From: Anisus vortex
Taxonomy: Eukaryota > Mollusca > Gastropoda > Planorbidae
DNA: 64,000 nt
Assembly (NCBI GenBank): GCA_949126835.1
Contig: OX421497.1
Location: 27,290,242 to 27,354,241 of the forward strand
Direction: 5' to 3'
The notes beneath the pieces were generated by a model that saw nothing but the letters and a program-made list of their open reading frames with translations, was not told the origin of the DNA and searched no databases. Each line of letters opens with the position of its first letter. The first letter of the stretch is position 1. Of the stretch, positions 27,591 through 42,080 are shown one piece after another. Position numbers and translations under genes: made by a program.

Positions 27591-29400
27591 AGGCCTTAGG
27601 TACATACAGGATATCTAATAAGCGTAATACTCACACTGGACACGGTGCCAAGCTAAAAAGGCCCTAGGTACATACAGGATATCTAATAAGCTTATGACTT
27701 ACACTGGACACGGTGCGAAGCTAGAAAGGCCCTAGGTACATACAAGATATCTAATAAGCTTATTACTCACACCGGACACGGTGCCAAGCTAGAAAGGCCC
27801 TAGGTACATACAAGATATCTAATAAGCTTATTACTCACACTGGACATGGTGCCAAGCTAGAAAGGCCTTTGGTACATACAAGATATCTAATAAGCTTATT
27901 ACTCACACTGGACATGGTGCCAACCTAGAAAGGCCCTAGGTACATACAAGATATCTAATTAGCGTATTACTCACACTGGACACTGTGCCAAGTTAGAAAG
28001 GACCTAGGTACATACAAGATATCTAATAAGCTTATTACTCACACGGGACACGGTGCCAAGCTAAAAAGGCCCTAGGTACATACAGGATATCTAATAAGCG
28101 TAATGCTCACACTGGACACGGTGCCAAGCTAAAAAGGCCCTAGGTACATACAGGATATCTAATAAGCTTATGACTTACACTGGACACGGTGCCAAGCTAG
28201 AAAGGCCCTAGGTACATACAAGATATCTAATAAGCTTATTACTCACACCGGACACGGTGCCAAGCTAGAAAGGCCCTAGGTACATACAAGATATCTAAAA
28301 AGCTTTTTACTCACACTGGACACGGTGCCAAACTAGAAAGGCCCTAGGTACATACAAGATATCTAAAAAGCTTATTACTCACACTGGACACTGTGCCAAG
28401 CTAGAAAGGCCCTAGGTACATACAAGATATCTAATAAAATTATTACTCACACGGGACACGGTGCCAAGCTAGAAAGGCCCTAGGTACATACAAGGTATCT
28501 AATAAGCTTATTACTCACACTTGACACGGTGTGAAGCTAGAAAGGCTCTAGATACATACAAGATATCTAAAAAGCTTATTACTCACACTGGACACGGTGC
28601 CAAGCTAGAAAGGCCCTAGGTGCATACAGGATATCTAATAAGCGTATTACTCACAATGGACACGGTGCCAAGCTAGAAAGGCCCTAGGTACATACAAGAT
28701 ATCTAATAAGCTTATTACTCACACTGGACACGGAGCCAAGCTAGAAAGGCCCTAGGTACATACAAGATATCTAATAAGCTTATTACTCACACTGGACACG
28801 GTGCTAAGTTAGAAAGGCCCTAGGTACATACAAGATATCTAATAAGCGTATAACTCACACGGGACATGGTGCTAAGCTAGAAAGGCCCTAGATACATACA
28901 GGATATCTAATAAGCGTATTACTCACACGAGACATGGTGCCAAGCTAGAAAGGCCCTAGGTACATACAAGATATCTAATAAGCTTATTACTCACACTGGA
29001 CATGGTGCCAAGCTAGGAAGGCCCTAGGTACATACAAGATATCTAATAAGCTTATTACTTACACTGGACATGGTGCCAAGCTAGAAAGGCCCTAGGTACA
29101 TACAGGATATGTAATACGCTTATGACTTACACTGGACACGGTGCCAAGCTAGAAAGGCCCTAGGTACATACAAGATATCTAATAAGCTTATTACTTACAC
29201 TGGACACGGTGCCAAGCCTTAAAGGCCCTAGGTACATACAATATATCTAAAAGCTTATTACTCACACTGGACACTGTTCCAAGCTAGAAAGGCCCTAGGT
29301 ACATGCAATATATCTAATAAGCTTATTACTCACACTGGACACGGTGCCAAGTTAGAAAGGACCTAGGTACATACAAGATATCTAATAAGCTTATTACTCA
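25682..29400. repeat. Partial tandem duplication, 2.11-kb offset
   Basis: About 1.6 kb starting at 25682 recurs from about 27790 with an offset of 2107-2108 bp (31 monomers). Markers are CCTTTGG at 25759 and 27867, and CCTTAAAGG at 27110 and 29217. Similarity ends at about 29400, where a CACTGGCCATGG monomer begins a different variant order. The feature overlaps the end of HOR copy 3 and shows that duplication occurred again on top of the longer units. Confidence 0.75.
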
Positions 29401-32400
29401 CACTGGCCATGGTGCAAAGCTAGAAAGGCCCTAGGTACATACAAGATATCTAATAAGCTTTCTACTCACACTGGACATGGTGCTAAGCTAGAAAGGCCCT
29501 AGGTACATACAAGATATCTAATAAGCTTATTACTCACACTGGACATGGTGTCAAGCTAGAAAGGCCCTAGGTACATACAAGATATCTAATAGCTTATTAC
29601 TCACACTGTACATGGTGCCAAGCTAGAAAGGCCCTAGGTACATACAAGATATCTAATAAGCTTATTACATACACTGGACATGGTGCCAACCTAGAAAGGT
29701 CCTAGATACATACAGGATATCTAATAAGCGTATTACTCACACAGGACATGGTGCCAAGCTAGAAAGGCACTAGGTGCATAACGGATATTTAATAAGCGTA
29801 TTACTCACAATGGACACGGTGCCAAGCTAGAAAGGCCCTAGGTACATACAAGATATCTAATAAGCTTATTACTCACACTGGACACGGAGCCAAGCTAGAA
29901 AGGCTCTAGGTACATACAAGATATCTAATAAGCTTATTACTCACACTGGACACGGTGCCAAGTTAGAAAGGCCCTAGGTACATACAAGATATCTAATAAG
30001 CGTATTACTCACACGGGACATGGTGCTAAGCTAGAAAGGCCCTAGATACATACAGGATATCTAATAAGCGTTATACTCACACGAGACATGGTGCCAAGCT
30101 AGAAAGGCCCTAGGTGCATACAGGATATCTAATAAGCGTATTACTCACACTGAACACGGTGCCAAGCTAGAGAGTCCCTAGGTGCATACATGATATCTAA
30201 TAAGCTTATTACTCACACTGGAAACGGTGTCAAGCTAGAAAGGCCCTAGATGAATACAGAATATCTAATAAGCTTATTACTCACACTGGAAACGGTGCCA
30301 AGCTAGAAAGGCCCTAGGTAAATACAGGATATCTAATAAGCGTATTACTAACACTGGACACGGTGCCAAGCTAGAAAGGTCCTAGGTAAATACAAGAACT
30401 CTAATTAGCTTATTACTCACACTGGCCATGGTGCAAAGCTAGAAAGGCCCTAGGTACATACAAGATATCTAATAAGCTTTCTACTCACACTGGACATGGT
30501 GCTAAGCTAGAAAGGCCCTAGGTACATACAAGATATCTAAAAAGCTTATTACTCACACTGGACACGGTGCCAAACTAGAAAGGCCCTAGGTACATACAAG
30601 ATATCTAAAAAGCTTAACACTCACACTGGACACTGTGCCAAGCTAGAAAGGCCCTAGGTACATACAAGATATCTAATAAAATTATTACTCACACGGGACA
30701 CGGTGCCAAGCTAGAAAGGCCCTAGGTACATACAAGATATCTAATAAGCTTATTACTCACACTTGACACGGTGTGAAGCTAGAAAGGCTCTAGATACATA
30801 CAAGATATCTAAAAAGCTTATTACTCACACTGGACACGGTGCCAAGCTAGAAAGGCCCTAGGTACATACAGGATATCTAATAAGCGTATTACTCACAATG
30901 GACACGGTGCCAAGCTAGAAAGGCCCTAGGTACATACAAGATATCTAATAAGCTTATTACTCACACTGGACACGGAGCCAAGCTAGAAAGGCCCTAGGTA
31001 CATACAAGATATCTAATAAGCTTATTACTCACACTGGACACGGTGCTAAGTTAGAAAGGCCCTAGGTACATACAAGATATCTAATAAGCGTATTACTCAC
31101 ACGGGACATGGTGCTAAGCTAGAAAGGCCCTAGATACATACAGGATATCTAATAAGCGTATTACTCACACGAGACATGGTGCCAAGCTAGAAAGGCCCTA
31201 GGTACATACAAGATATCTAATAAGCTTATTACTCACACTGGACATGGTGCCAAGCTAGGAAGGCCCTAGGTACATACAAGATATCTAATAAGCTTATTAC
31301 TTACACTGGACATGGTGCCAAGCTAGAAAGGCCCTAGGTACATACAGGATATGTAATACGCTTATGACTTACACTGGACACGGTGCCAAGCTAGAAAGGC
31401 CCTAGGTACATACAAGATATCTAATAAGCTTATTACTTACACTGGACACGGTGCCAAGCCTTAAAGGCCCTAGGTACATTCAATATATCTAAAAGCTTAT
31501 TACTCACACTGGACACTGTGCCAAGCTAGAAAGGCCCTAGGTACATGCAATATATCTAATAAGCTTATTACTCACACTGGACACGGTGCCAAGTTAGAAA
31601 GGACCTAGGTACATACAAGATATCTAATAAGCTTTTTACTCACACTGAACACGGCGCCAAGCTAGAAAGGTCCTAGGTACATACAGGATATCTAATAAGC
31701 TTATTACTCACACGGCACACGGTGCCAAGCTAGAAAGACCCTAGGTACATACAATATATCTAATAAGCGTATTACTTGCACTGGACACGGTGCCAAGCTA
31801 GAAAGGCCCTAGGTACATACAAGATATCTAATAAGCTTATTACTCACACTGGACACGGAGCCAAGCTAGAAAGGCTCTAGGTACATACAAGATATCTAAT
31901 AAGCTTATTACTCACACTGGACACGGTGCCAAGTTAGAAAGGCCCTAGGTACATACAAGATATCTAATAAGCGTATTACTCATACGGGACATGGTGCTAA
32001 GCTAGAAAGGCCCTAGATACATACAGGATATCTAATAAGCGTATTACTCACACGAGACATGGTGCCAAGCTAGAAAGGCCCTAGGTGCATACAGGATATC
32101 TAATAAGCGTATTACTCACACTGAACACGGTGCCAAGCTAGAGAGTCCCTAGGTGCATACATGATATCTAATAAGCTTATTACTCACACTGGAAACGGTG
32201 TCAAGCTAGAAAGGCCCTAGATGAATACAGAATATCTAATAAGCTTATTACTCACACTGGAAACGGTGCCAAGCTAGAAAGGCCCTAGGTAAATACAGGA
32301 TATCTAATAAGCGTATTACTAACACTGGACACGGTGCCAAGCTAGAAAGGTCCTAGGTAAATACAAGAACTCTAATTAGCTTATTACTCACACTGGCCAT

Positions 32401-34130
32401 GGTGCAAAGCTAGAAAGGCCCTAGGTACATACAAGATATCTAATAAGCTTTCTACTCACACTGGACATGGTGCTAAGCTAGAAAGGCCCTAGGTACATAC
32501 AAGATATCTAAAAAGCTTATTACTCACACTGGACACGGTGCCAAACTAGAAAGGCCCTAGGTACATACAAGATATCTAAAAAGCTTATTACTCACACTGG
32601 ACACTGTGCCAAGCTAGAAAGGCCCTAGGTACATACAAGATATCTAATAAAATTATTACTCACACGGGACACGGTGCCAAGCTAGAAAGGCCCTAGGTAC
32701 ATACAAGATATCTAATAAGCTTATTACTCACACTTGACACGGTGTGAAGCTAGAAAGGCTCTAGATACATACAAGATATCTAAAAAGCTTATTACTCACA
32801 CTGGACACGGTGCCAAGCTAGAAAGGCCCTAGGTGCATACATGATATCTAATAAGCGTATTACTCACAATGGACACGGTGCCAAGCTAGAAAGGTCCTAG
32901 GTACATACAAGATATCTAATAAGGCTATTACTCACACTGGACACGGAGCCAAGCTAGAAAGGCCCTAGGTACATACAAGATATCTAATAAGCTTATTACT
33001 CACACTGGACACGGTGCTAAGTTAGAAAGGCCCTAGGTACATACAAGATATCTAATAAGCGTATTACTCACACGGGACATGGTGCTAAGCTAGAAAGGCC
33101 CTAGATACATACAGGATATCTAATAAGCGTATTACTCACACGAGACATGGTGCCAAGCTAGAAAGGCCCTAGGTACATACAAGATATCTAATAAGCTTAT
33201 TACTCACACTGGACATGGTGCCAAGCTAGGAAGGCCCTAGGTACATACAAGATATCTAATAAGCTTATTACTTACACTGGACATGGTGCCAAGCTAGAAA
33301 GGCCCTAGGTACATACAGGATATGTAATACGCTTATGACTTACACTGGACACGGTGCCAAGCTAGAAAGGCCCTAGGTACATACAAGATATCTAATAAGC
33401 TTATTACTTACACTGGACACGGTGCCAAGCCTTAAAGGCCCTAGGTACATACAATATATCTAAAAGCTTATTACTCACACTGGACACTGTGCCAAGCTAG
33501 AAAGGCCCTAGGTACATGCAATATATCTAATAAGCTTATTACTCACACTGGACACGGTGCCAAGTTAGAAAGGACCTAGGTACATACAAGATATCTAATA
33601 AGCTTATTACTCACACTGAACACGGCGCCAAGCTAGAAAGGTCCTAGGTACATACAGGATATCTAATAAGCTTATTACTCACACGGCACACGGTGCCAAG
33701 CTAGAAAGACCCTAGGTACATACAATATATCTAATAAGCGTATTACTTGCACTGGACACGGTGCCAAGCTAGAAAGGCCCTAGGTACATACAAGATATCT
33801 AATTAGCGTATTACTCACACTGGACACGGTGCCAAGTTAGAAAGGACCTAGGTACATACAAGATATCTAATAAGCTTATTACTCACACGGGACACGGTGC
33901 CAAGCTAGAAAGGCCTTAGGTACATACAGGATATCTAATAAGCGTAATACTCACACTGGACACGGTGCCAAGCTAAAAAGGCCCTATGTACATACAGGAT
34001 ATCTAATAAGCTTATGACTTACACTGGACACGGTGCGAAGCTAGAAAGGCCCTAGGTACATACAAGATATCTAATAAGCTTATTACTCACACCGGACACG
34101 GTGCCAAGCTAGAAAGGCCCTAGGTACATA
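29385..34130. repeat. HOR block A of a 7.95-kb dispersed pair
   Basis: The block is collinear with about 37335-42080 at an offset of 7950 bp (117 monomers less 6 bp). Markers are CACTGGCCAT at 29401 and 37351, and CCTTAAAGG at 31459 and 39409 and again at 33430 and 41380. It introduces variants rare or absent to its left, such as CTGGCCATGGTGCAAAGC and GTAAATACAGG. Within it a 1970-1971-bp sub-repeat is seen (CCTTAAAGG 31459 to 33430; CACTGGCCAT about 30422 to 32391). Confidence 0.75.
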
Positions 34131-37006
34131 CAAGATATCTAAAAAGCTTATTACTCACACTGGACACGGTGCCAAGCTAGAAAGGCCCTAGGTACATACA
34201 AGATATCTAAAAAGCTTATTATTCACACTGGACACTGTGCCAAGCTAGAAAGGCCCTAGGTACATACAAGATATCTAAAAGCGTATTACTCACACTGGAC
34301 ACGGTGCCAAGCTAGAAAGGCCCTAGGTGCATACAGGATATCTAATAAGCGTATTACTCACACGGGACACGGTGCCAAGTTTGAGAGGCTCTAGGTACAA
34401 ACAGGATATGTAATAAGCTTATTACTCACACTGGACACGGTGCCAAGCTAGAAAGGCCCTAGGTGCATACAGGATATCTAATAAGCTTATTACTCAAACT
34501 GGACACGGTGCCAAGCTAGAAAGGCCCTAGGTGCATACAGGATATCTAATAAGCGTATTACTCACACGGGACACGGTGCCAAGCTTGAGAGGCCCTAGGT
34601 ACAAACAGGATATGTAATAAGCTTATTACTCACACTGGACACGGTGCCAAGCTAGAAAGGCCCTAGGTGCATACAGGATATCTAATAAGCTTATTACTCA
34701 AACTGGACACGGTGCCAAGCTAGATTGGCACTAGGTGCATAACGGATATTTAATAAGCGTATTACTCACAATGGACACGGTGCCAAGCTAGAAAGGCCCT
34801 AGGTACATACAAGATATCTAATAAGCTTATTACTCACACTGGACACGGAGCCAAGCTAGAAAGGCCCTAGGTACATACAAGATATCTAATAAGCTTATTA
34901 CTCACACTGGACACGGTGCCAAGTTAGAAAGGCCCTAGGTACATACAAGATATCTAATAAGCGTATTACTCACACGGGACATGGTGCTAAGCTAGAAAGG
35001 CCCTAGATACATACAGGATATCTAATAAGCGTATTACTCACACGGGACATGGTGCTAAGCTAGAAAGGCCCTAGATACATACAGGATATCTAATAAGCGT
35101 ATTACTCACACGAGACATGGTGCCAAGCTAGAAAGGCCCTAGGTACATACAAGATATCTAATAAGCTTATTACTCACACTGGACATGGTGCCAAGCTAGG
35201 AAGGCCCTAGGTACATACAAGATATCTAATAAGCTTATTACTTACACTGGACATGGTGCCAAGCTAGAAAGGCCCTAGGTACATACAGGATATGTAATAC
35301 GCTTATGACTTACACTGGACACGGTGCCAAGCTAGAAAGGCCCTAGGTACATACAAGATATCTAATAAGCTTATTACTTACACTGGACACGGTGCCAAGC
35401 CTTAAAGGCCCTAGGTACATACAATATATCTAAAAGCTTATTACTCACACTGGACACTGTGCCAAGCTAGAAAGGCCCTAGGTACATGCAATATATCTAA
35501 TAAGCTTATTACTCACACTGGACACGGTGCCAAGTTAGAAAGGACCTAGGTACATACAAGATATCTAATAAGCTTATTACTCACACTGAACACGGCGCCA
35601 AGCTAGAAAGGTCCTAGGTACATACAGGATATCTAATAAGCTTATTACTCACACGGCACACGGTGCCAAGCTAGAAAGACCCTAGGTACATACAATATAT
35701 CTAATAAGCGTATTACTTGCACTGGACACGGTGCCAAGCTAGAAAGGCCCTAGGTACATACAAGTTATCTAATTAGCGTATTACTCACACTGGACACGGT
35801 GCCAAGTTAGAAAGGACCTAGGTACATACAAGATATCTAATAAGCTTATTACTCACACGGGACACGGTGCCAAGCTAGAAAGGCCTTAGGTACATACAGG
35901 ATATCTAATAAGCGTAATACTCACACTGGACACGGTGCCAAGCTAAAAAGGCCCTAGGTACATACAGGATATCTAATAAGCTTATGACTTACACTGGACA
36001 CGGTGCGAAGCTAGAAAGGCCCTAGGTACATACAAGATATCTAATAAGCTTATTACTCACACCGGACACGGTGCCAAGCTAGAAAGGCCCTAGGTACATA
36101 CAAGATATCTAAAAAGCTTATTACTCACACTGGACACGGTGCCAAGCTAGAAAGGCCCTAGGTACATACAAGATATCTAAAAAGCTTATTATTCACACTG
36201 GACACTGTGCCAAGCTAGAAAGGCCCTAGGTACATACAAGATATCTAAAAGCGTATTACTCACACTGGACACGGTGCCAAGCTAGAAAGGCCCTAGGTGC
36301 ATACAGGATATCTAATAAGCGTATTACTCACACGGGACACGGTGCCAAGCTTGAGAGGCTCTAGGTACAAACAGGATATGTAATAAGCTTATTACTCACA
36401 CTGGACACGGTGCCAAGCTAGAAAGGCCCTAGGTGCATACAGGATATCTAATAAGCTTATTACTCAAACTGGACACGGTGCCAAGCTAGAAAGGCCCTAG
36501 GTGCATACAGGATATCTAATAAGCGTATTACTCACACGGGACACGGTGCCAAGCTTGAGAGGCCCTAGGTACAAACAGGATATGTAATAAGCTTATTACT
36601 CACACTGGACACGGTGCCAAGCTAGAAAGGCCCTAGGTGCATACAGGATATCTAATAAGCTTATTACTCAAACTGGACACGGTGCCAAGCTAGATTGGCA
36701 CTAGGTGCATAACGGATATTTAATAAGCGTATTACTCACAATGGACACGGTGCCAAGCTAGAAAGGCCCTAGGTACATACAAGATATCTAATAAGCTTAT
36801 TACTCACACTGGACACGGAGCCAAGCTAGAAAGGCCCTAGGTACATACAAGATATCTAATAAGCTTATTACTCACACTGGACACGGTGCCAAGCTAGAAA
36901 GGCCCTAGGTACATACAAGATATCTAATAAGCGTATTACTCACACGGGACATGGTGCTAAGCTAGAAAGGCCCTAGATACATACAGGATATCTAATAAGC
37001 GTATTA
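33067..37006. repeat. Tandem duplication, 1970-bp unit (29 monomers)
   Basis: There are two near-identical adjacent copies, about 33067-35036 and 35037-37006. Markers are CCTTAAAGG at 33430 and 35400, and TTGAGAGGCT at 34381 and 36351, both offset 1970. At the junction two CACGGGACATGGTGCTAAGC monomers sit next to each other, the signature of unequal exchange between equivalent monomers. Few differences are visible, for example CAAGTTATC near 35762 in the second copy and AAGTTTGAG against AAGCTTGAG near 34378 and 36348. Confidence 0.85.
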
Positions 37007-37334
37007 CTCACACGAGACATGGTGCCAAGCTAGAAAGGCCCTAGGTGCATACAGGATATCTAATAAGCGTATTACTCACACTGAACACGGTGCCAAGGTA
37101 GAGAGTCCCTAGGTGCATACATGATATCTAATAAGCTTATTACTCACACTGGAAACGGTGTCAAGCTAGAAAGGCCCTAGATGAATACAGAATATCTAAT
37201 AAGCTTATTACTCACACTGGAAACGGTGCCAAGCTAGAAAGGCCCTAGGTAAATACAGGATATCTAATAAGCGTATTACTAACACTGGACACGGTGCCAA
37301 GCTAGAAAGGTCCTAGGTACATACAAGAACTCTA

Positions 37335-40300
37335 ATCAGCTTATTACTCACACTGGCCATGGTGCAAAGCTAGAAAGGCCCTAGGTACATACAAGATATT
37401 TAATAAGCTTTCTACTCACACTGGACATGGTGCTAAGCTAGAAAGGCCCTAGGTACATACAAGATATCTAATAAGCTTATTACTCACACTGGACATGGTG
37501 TCAAGCTAGAAAGGCCCTAGGTACATACAAGATATCTAATAGCTTATTACTCACACTGTACATGGTGCCAAGCTAGAAAGGCCCTAGGTACATACAAGAT
37601 ATCTAATAAGCTTATTACATACACTGGACATGGTGCCAACCTAGAAAGGTCCTAGATACATACAGGATATCTAATAAGCGTATTACTCACACAGGACATG
37701 GTGCCAAGCTAGAAAGGCACTAGGTGCATAACGGATATTTAATAAGCGTATTACTCACAATGGACACGGTGCAAAGCTAGAAAGGCCCTAGGTACATACA
37801 AGATATCTAATAAGCTTATTACTCACACTGGACACGGAGCCAAGCTAGAAAGGCTCTAGGTACATACAAGATATCTAATAAGCTTATTACTCACACTGGA
37901 CACGGTGCCAAGTTAGAAAGGCCCTAGGTACATACAAGATATCTAATAAGCGTATTACTCACACGGGACATGGTGCTAAGCTAGAAAGGCCCTAGATACA
38001 TACAGGATATCTAATAAGCGTTATACTCACACGAGACATGGTGCCAAGCTAGAAAGGCCCTAGGTGCATACAGGATATCTAATAAGCGTATTACTCACAC
38101 TGAACACGGTGCCAAGCTAGAGAGTCCCTAGGTGCATACATGATATCTAATAAGCTTATTACTCACACTGGAAACGGTGTCAAGCTAGAAAGGCCCTAGA
38201 TGAATACAGAATATCTAATAAGCTTATTACTCACACTGGAAACGGTGCCAAGCTAGAAAGGCCCTAGGTAAATACAGGATATCTAATAAGCGTATTACTA
38301 ACACTGGACACGGTGCCAAGCTAGAAAGGTCCTAGGTAAATACAAGAACTCTAATTAGCTTATTACTCACACTGGCCATGGTGCAAAGCTAGAAAGGCCC
38401 TAGGTACATACAAGATATCTAATAAGCTTTCTACTCACACTGGACATGGTGCTAAGCTAGAAAGGCCCTAGGTACATACAAGATATCTAAAAAGCTTATT
38501 AATCACACTGGACACGGTGCCAAACTAAAAAGGCCCTAGGTACATACAAGATATCTAAAAAGCTTATTACTCACACTGGACACTGTGCCAAGCTAGAAAG
38601 GCCCTAGGTACATACAAGATATCTAATAAAATTATTACTCACACGGGACACGGTGCCAAGCTAGAAAGGCCCTAGGTACATACAAGATATCTAATAAGCT
38701 TATTACTCACACTTGACACGGTGTGAAGCTAGAAAGGCTCTAGATACATACAAGATATCTAAAAAGCTTATTACTCACACTGGACACGGTGCCAAGCTAG
38801 AAAGGCCCTAGGTGCATACAGGATATCTAATAAGCGTATTACTCACAATGGACACGGTGCCAAGCTAGAAAGGCCCTAGGTACATACAAGATATCTAATA
38901 AGCTTATTACTCACACTGGACACGGAGCCAAGCTAGAAAGGCCCTAGGTACATACAAGATATCTAATAAGCTTATTACTCACACTGGACACGGTGCCAAG
39001 TTAGAAAGGCCCTAGGTACATACAAGATATCTAATAAGCGTATTACTCACACGGGACATGGTGCTAAGCTAGAAAGGCCCTAGATACATACAGGATATCT
39101 AATAAGCGTATTACTCACACGAGACATGGTGCCAAGCTAGAAAGGCCCTAGGTACATACAAGATATCTAATAAGCTTATTACTCACACTGGACATGGTGC
39201 CAAGCTAGGAAGGCCCTAGGTACATACAAGATATCTAATAAGCTTATTACTTACACTGGACATGGTGCCAAGCTAGAAAGGCCCTAGGTACATACAGGAT
39301 ATGTAATACGCTTATGACTTACACTGGACACGGTGCCAAGCTAGAAAGGCCCTAGGTACATACAAGATATCTAATAAGCTTATTACTTACACTGGACACG
39401 GTGCCAAGCCTTAAAGGCCCTAGGTACATACAATATATCTAAAAGCTTATTACTCACACTGGACACTGTGCCAAGCTAGAAAGGCCCTAGGTACATGCAA
39501 TATATCTAATAAGCTTATTACTCACACTGGACACGGTGCCAAGTTAGAAAGGACCTAGGTGCATACAAGATATCTAATAAGCTTATTACTCACACTGAAC
39601 ACGGCGCCAAGCTAGAAAGGTCCTAGGTACATACAGGATATCTAATAAGCTTATTACTCACACGGCACACGGTGCCAAGCTAGAAAGACCCTAGGTACAT
39701 ACAATATATCTAATAAGCCTATTACTTGCACTGGACACGGTGCCAAGCTAGAAAGGCCCTAGGTACATACAAGATATCTAATAAGCTTATTACTCACACT
39801 GGACACGGAGCAAAGCTAGAAAGGCTCTAGGTACATACAAGATATCTAATAAGCTTATTACTCACACTGGACACGGTGCCAAGTTAGAAAGGCCCTAGGT
39901 ACATACAAGATATCTAATAAGCGTATTACTCACACGGGACATGGTGCTAAGCTAGAAAGGCCCTAGATACATACAGGATATCTAATAAGCGTATTACTCA
40001 CACGAGACATGGTGCCAAGCTAGAAAGGCCCTAGGTGCATACAGGATATCTAATAAGCGTATTACTCACACTGAACACGGTGCCAAGCTAGAGAGTCCCT
40101 AGGTGCATACATGATATCTAATAAGCTTATTACTCACACTGGAAACGGTGTCAAGCTAGAAAGGCCCTAGATGAATACAGAATATCTAATAAGCTTATTA
40201 CTCACACTGGAAACGGTGCCAAGCTAGAAAGGCCCTAGGTAAATACAGGATATCTAATAAGCGTATTACTAACACTGGACACGGTGCCAAGCTAGAAAGG

Positions 40301-42080
40301 TCCTAGGTAAATACAAGAACGCTAATTAGCTTATTACTCACACTGGCCATGGTGCAAAGCTAGAAAGGCCCTAGGTACATACAAGATATCTAATAAGCTT
40401 TCTACTCACACTGGACATGGTGCTAAGCTAGAAAGGCCCTAGGTACATACAAGATATCTAAAAAGCTTATTACTCACACTGGACACGGTGCCAAACTAGA
40501 AAGGCCCTAGGTACATACAAGATATCTAAAAAGCTTATTACTCACACTGGACACTGTGCCAAGCTAGAAAGGCCCTAGGTACATACAAGATATCTAATAA
40601 AATTATTACTCACACGGGACACGGTGCCAAGCTAGAAAGGCCCTAGGTACATACAAGATATCTAATAAGCTTATTACTCACACTTGACACGGTGTGAAGC
40701 TAGAAAGGCTCTAGATACATACAAGATATCTAAAAAGCTTATTACTCACACTGGACACGGTGCCAAGCTAGAAAGGCCCTAGGTGCATACAGGATATCTA
40801 ATAAGCGTATTACTCACAATGTACACGGTGCCAAGCTAGAAAGGCCCTAGGTACATACAAGATATCTAATAAGCTTATTACTCACACTGGACACGGAGCC
40901 AAGCTAGAAAGGCCCTAGGTACATACAAGATATCTAATAAGCTTATTACTCACACTGGACACGGTGCTAAGTTAGAAAGGCCCTAGGTACATACAAGATA
41001 TCTAATAAGCGTATTACTCACACGGGACATGGTGCTAAGCTAGAAAGGCCCTAGATACATACAGGATATCTAATAAGCGTATTACTCACACGAGACATGG
41101 TGCCAAGCTAGAAAGGCCCTAGGTACATACAAGATATCTAATAAGCTTATTACTCACACTGGACATGGTGCCAAGCTAGGAAGGCCCTAGGTACATACAA
41201 GATATCTAATAAGCTTATTACTTACACTGGACATGGTGCCAAGCTAGAAACGCCCTAGGTACATACAGGATATGTAATACGCTTATGACTTACACTGGAC
41301 ACGGTGCCAAGCTAGAAAGGCCCTAGGTACATACAAGATATCTAATAAGCTTATTACTTACACTGGACACGGTGCCAAGCCTTAAAGGCCCTAGGTACAT
41401 ACAATATATCTAAAAGCTTATTACTCACACTGGACACTGTGCCAAGCTAGAAAGGCCCTAGGTACATGCAATATATCTAATAAGCTTATTACTCACACTG
41501 GACACGGTGCCAAGTTAGAAAGGACCTAGGTACATACAAGATATCTAATAAGCTTATTACTCACACTGAACACGGCGCCAAGCTAGAAAGGTCCTAGGTA
41601 CATACAGGATATCTAATAAGCTTATTACTCACACGGCACACGGTGCCAAGCTAGAAAGACCCTAGGTACATACAATATATCTAATAAGCGTATTACTTGC
41701 ACTGGACACGGTGCCAAGCTAGAAAGGCCCTAGGTACATACAAGATATCGAATTAGCGTATTACTCACACTGGACGCGGTGCCAAGTTAGAAAGGACCTA
41801 GGTACATACAAGATATCTAATAAGCTTATTACTCACACGGGACACGGTGCCAAGCTAGAAAGGCCTTAGGTACATACAGGATATCTAATAAGCGTAATAC
41901 TCACACTGGACACGGTGCCAAGCTAAAAAAGGCCCTAGGTACATACAGGATATCTAATAAGCTTATGACTTACACTGGACACGGTGCGAAGCTAGAAAGG
42001 CCCTAGGTACATACAAGATATCTAATAAGCTTATTACTCACACCGGACACGGTGCCAAGCTAGAAAGGCCCTAGGTACAT
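37335..42080. repeat. HOR block B of the 7.95-kb dispersed pair
   Basis: This is the partner of about 29385-34130. It keeps the same variant order at an offset of 7950 bp until about 42080, where the partner continues with CTAAAAAGC and this copy with CTAATAAAATT. Its right half is also part of the 4.96-kb tandem duplication, so it was copied again after the 7.95-kb event. Confidence 0.75.
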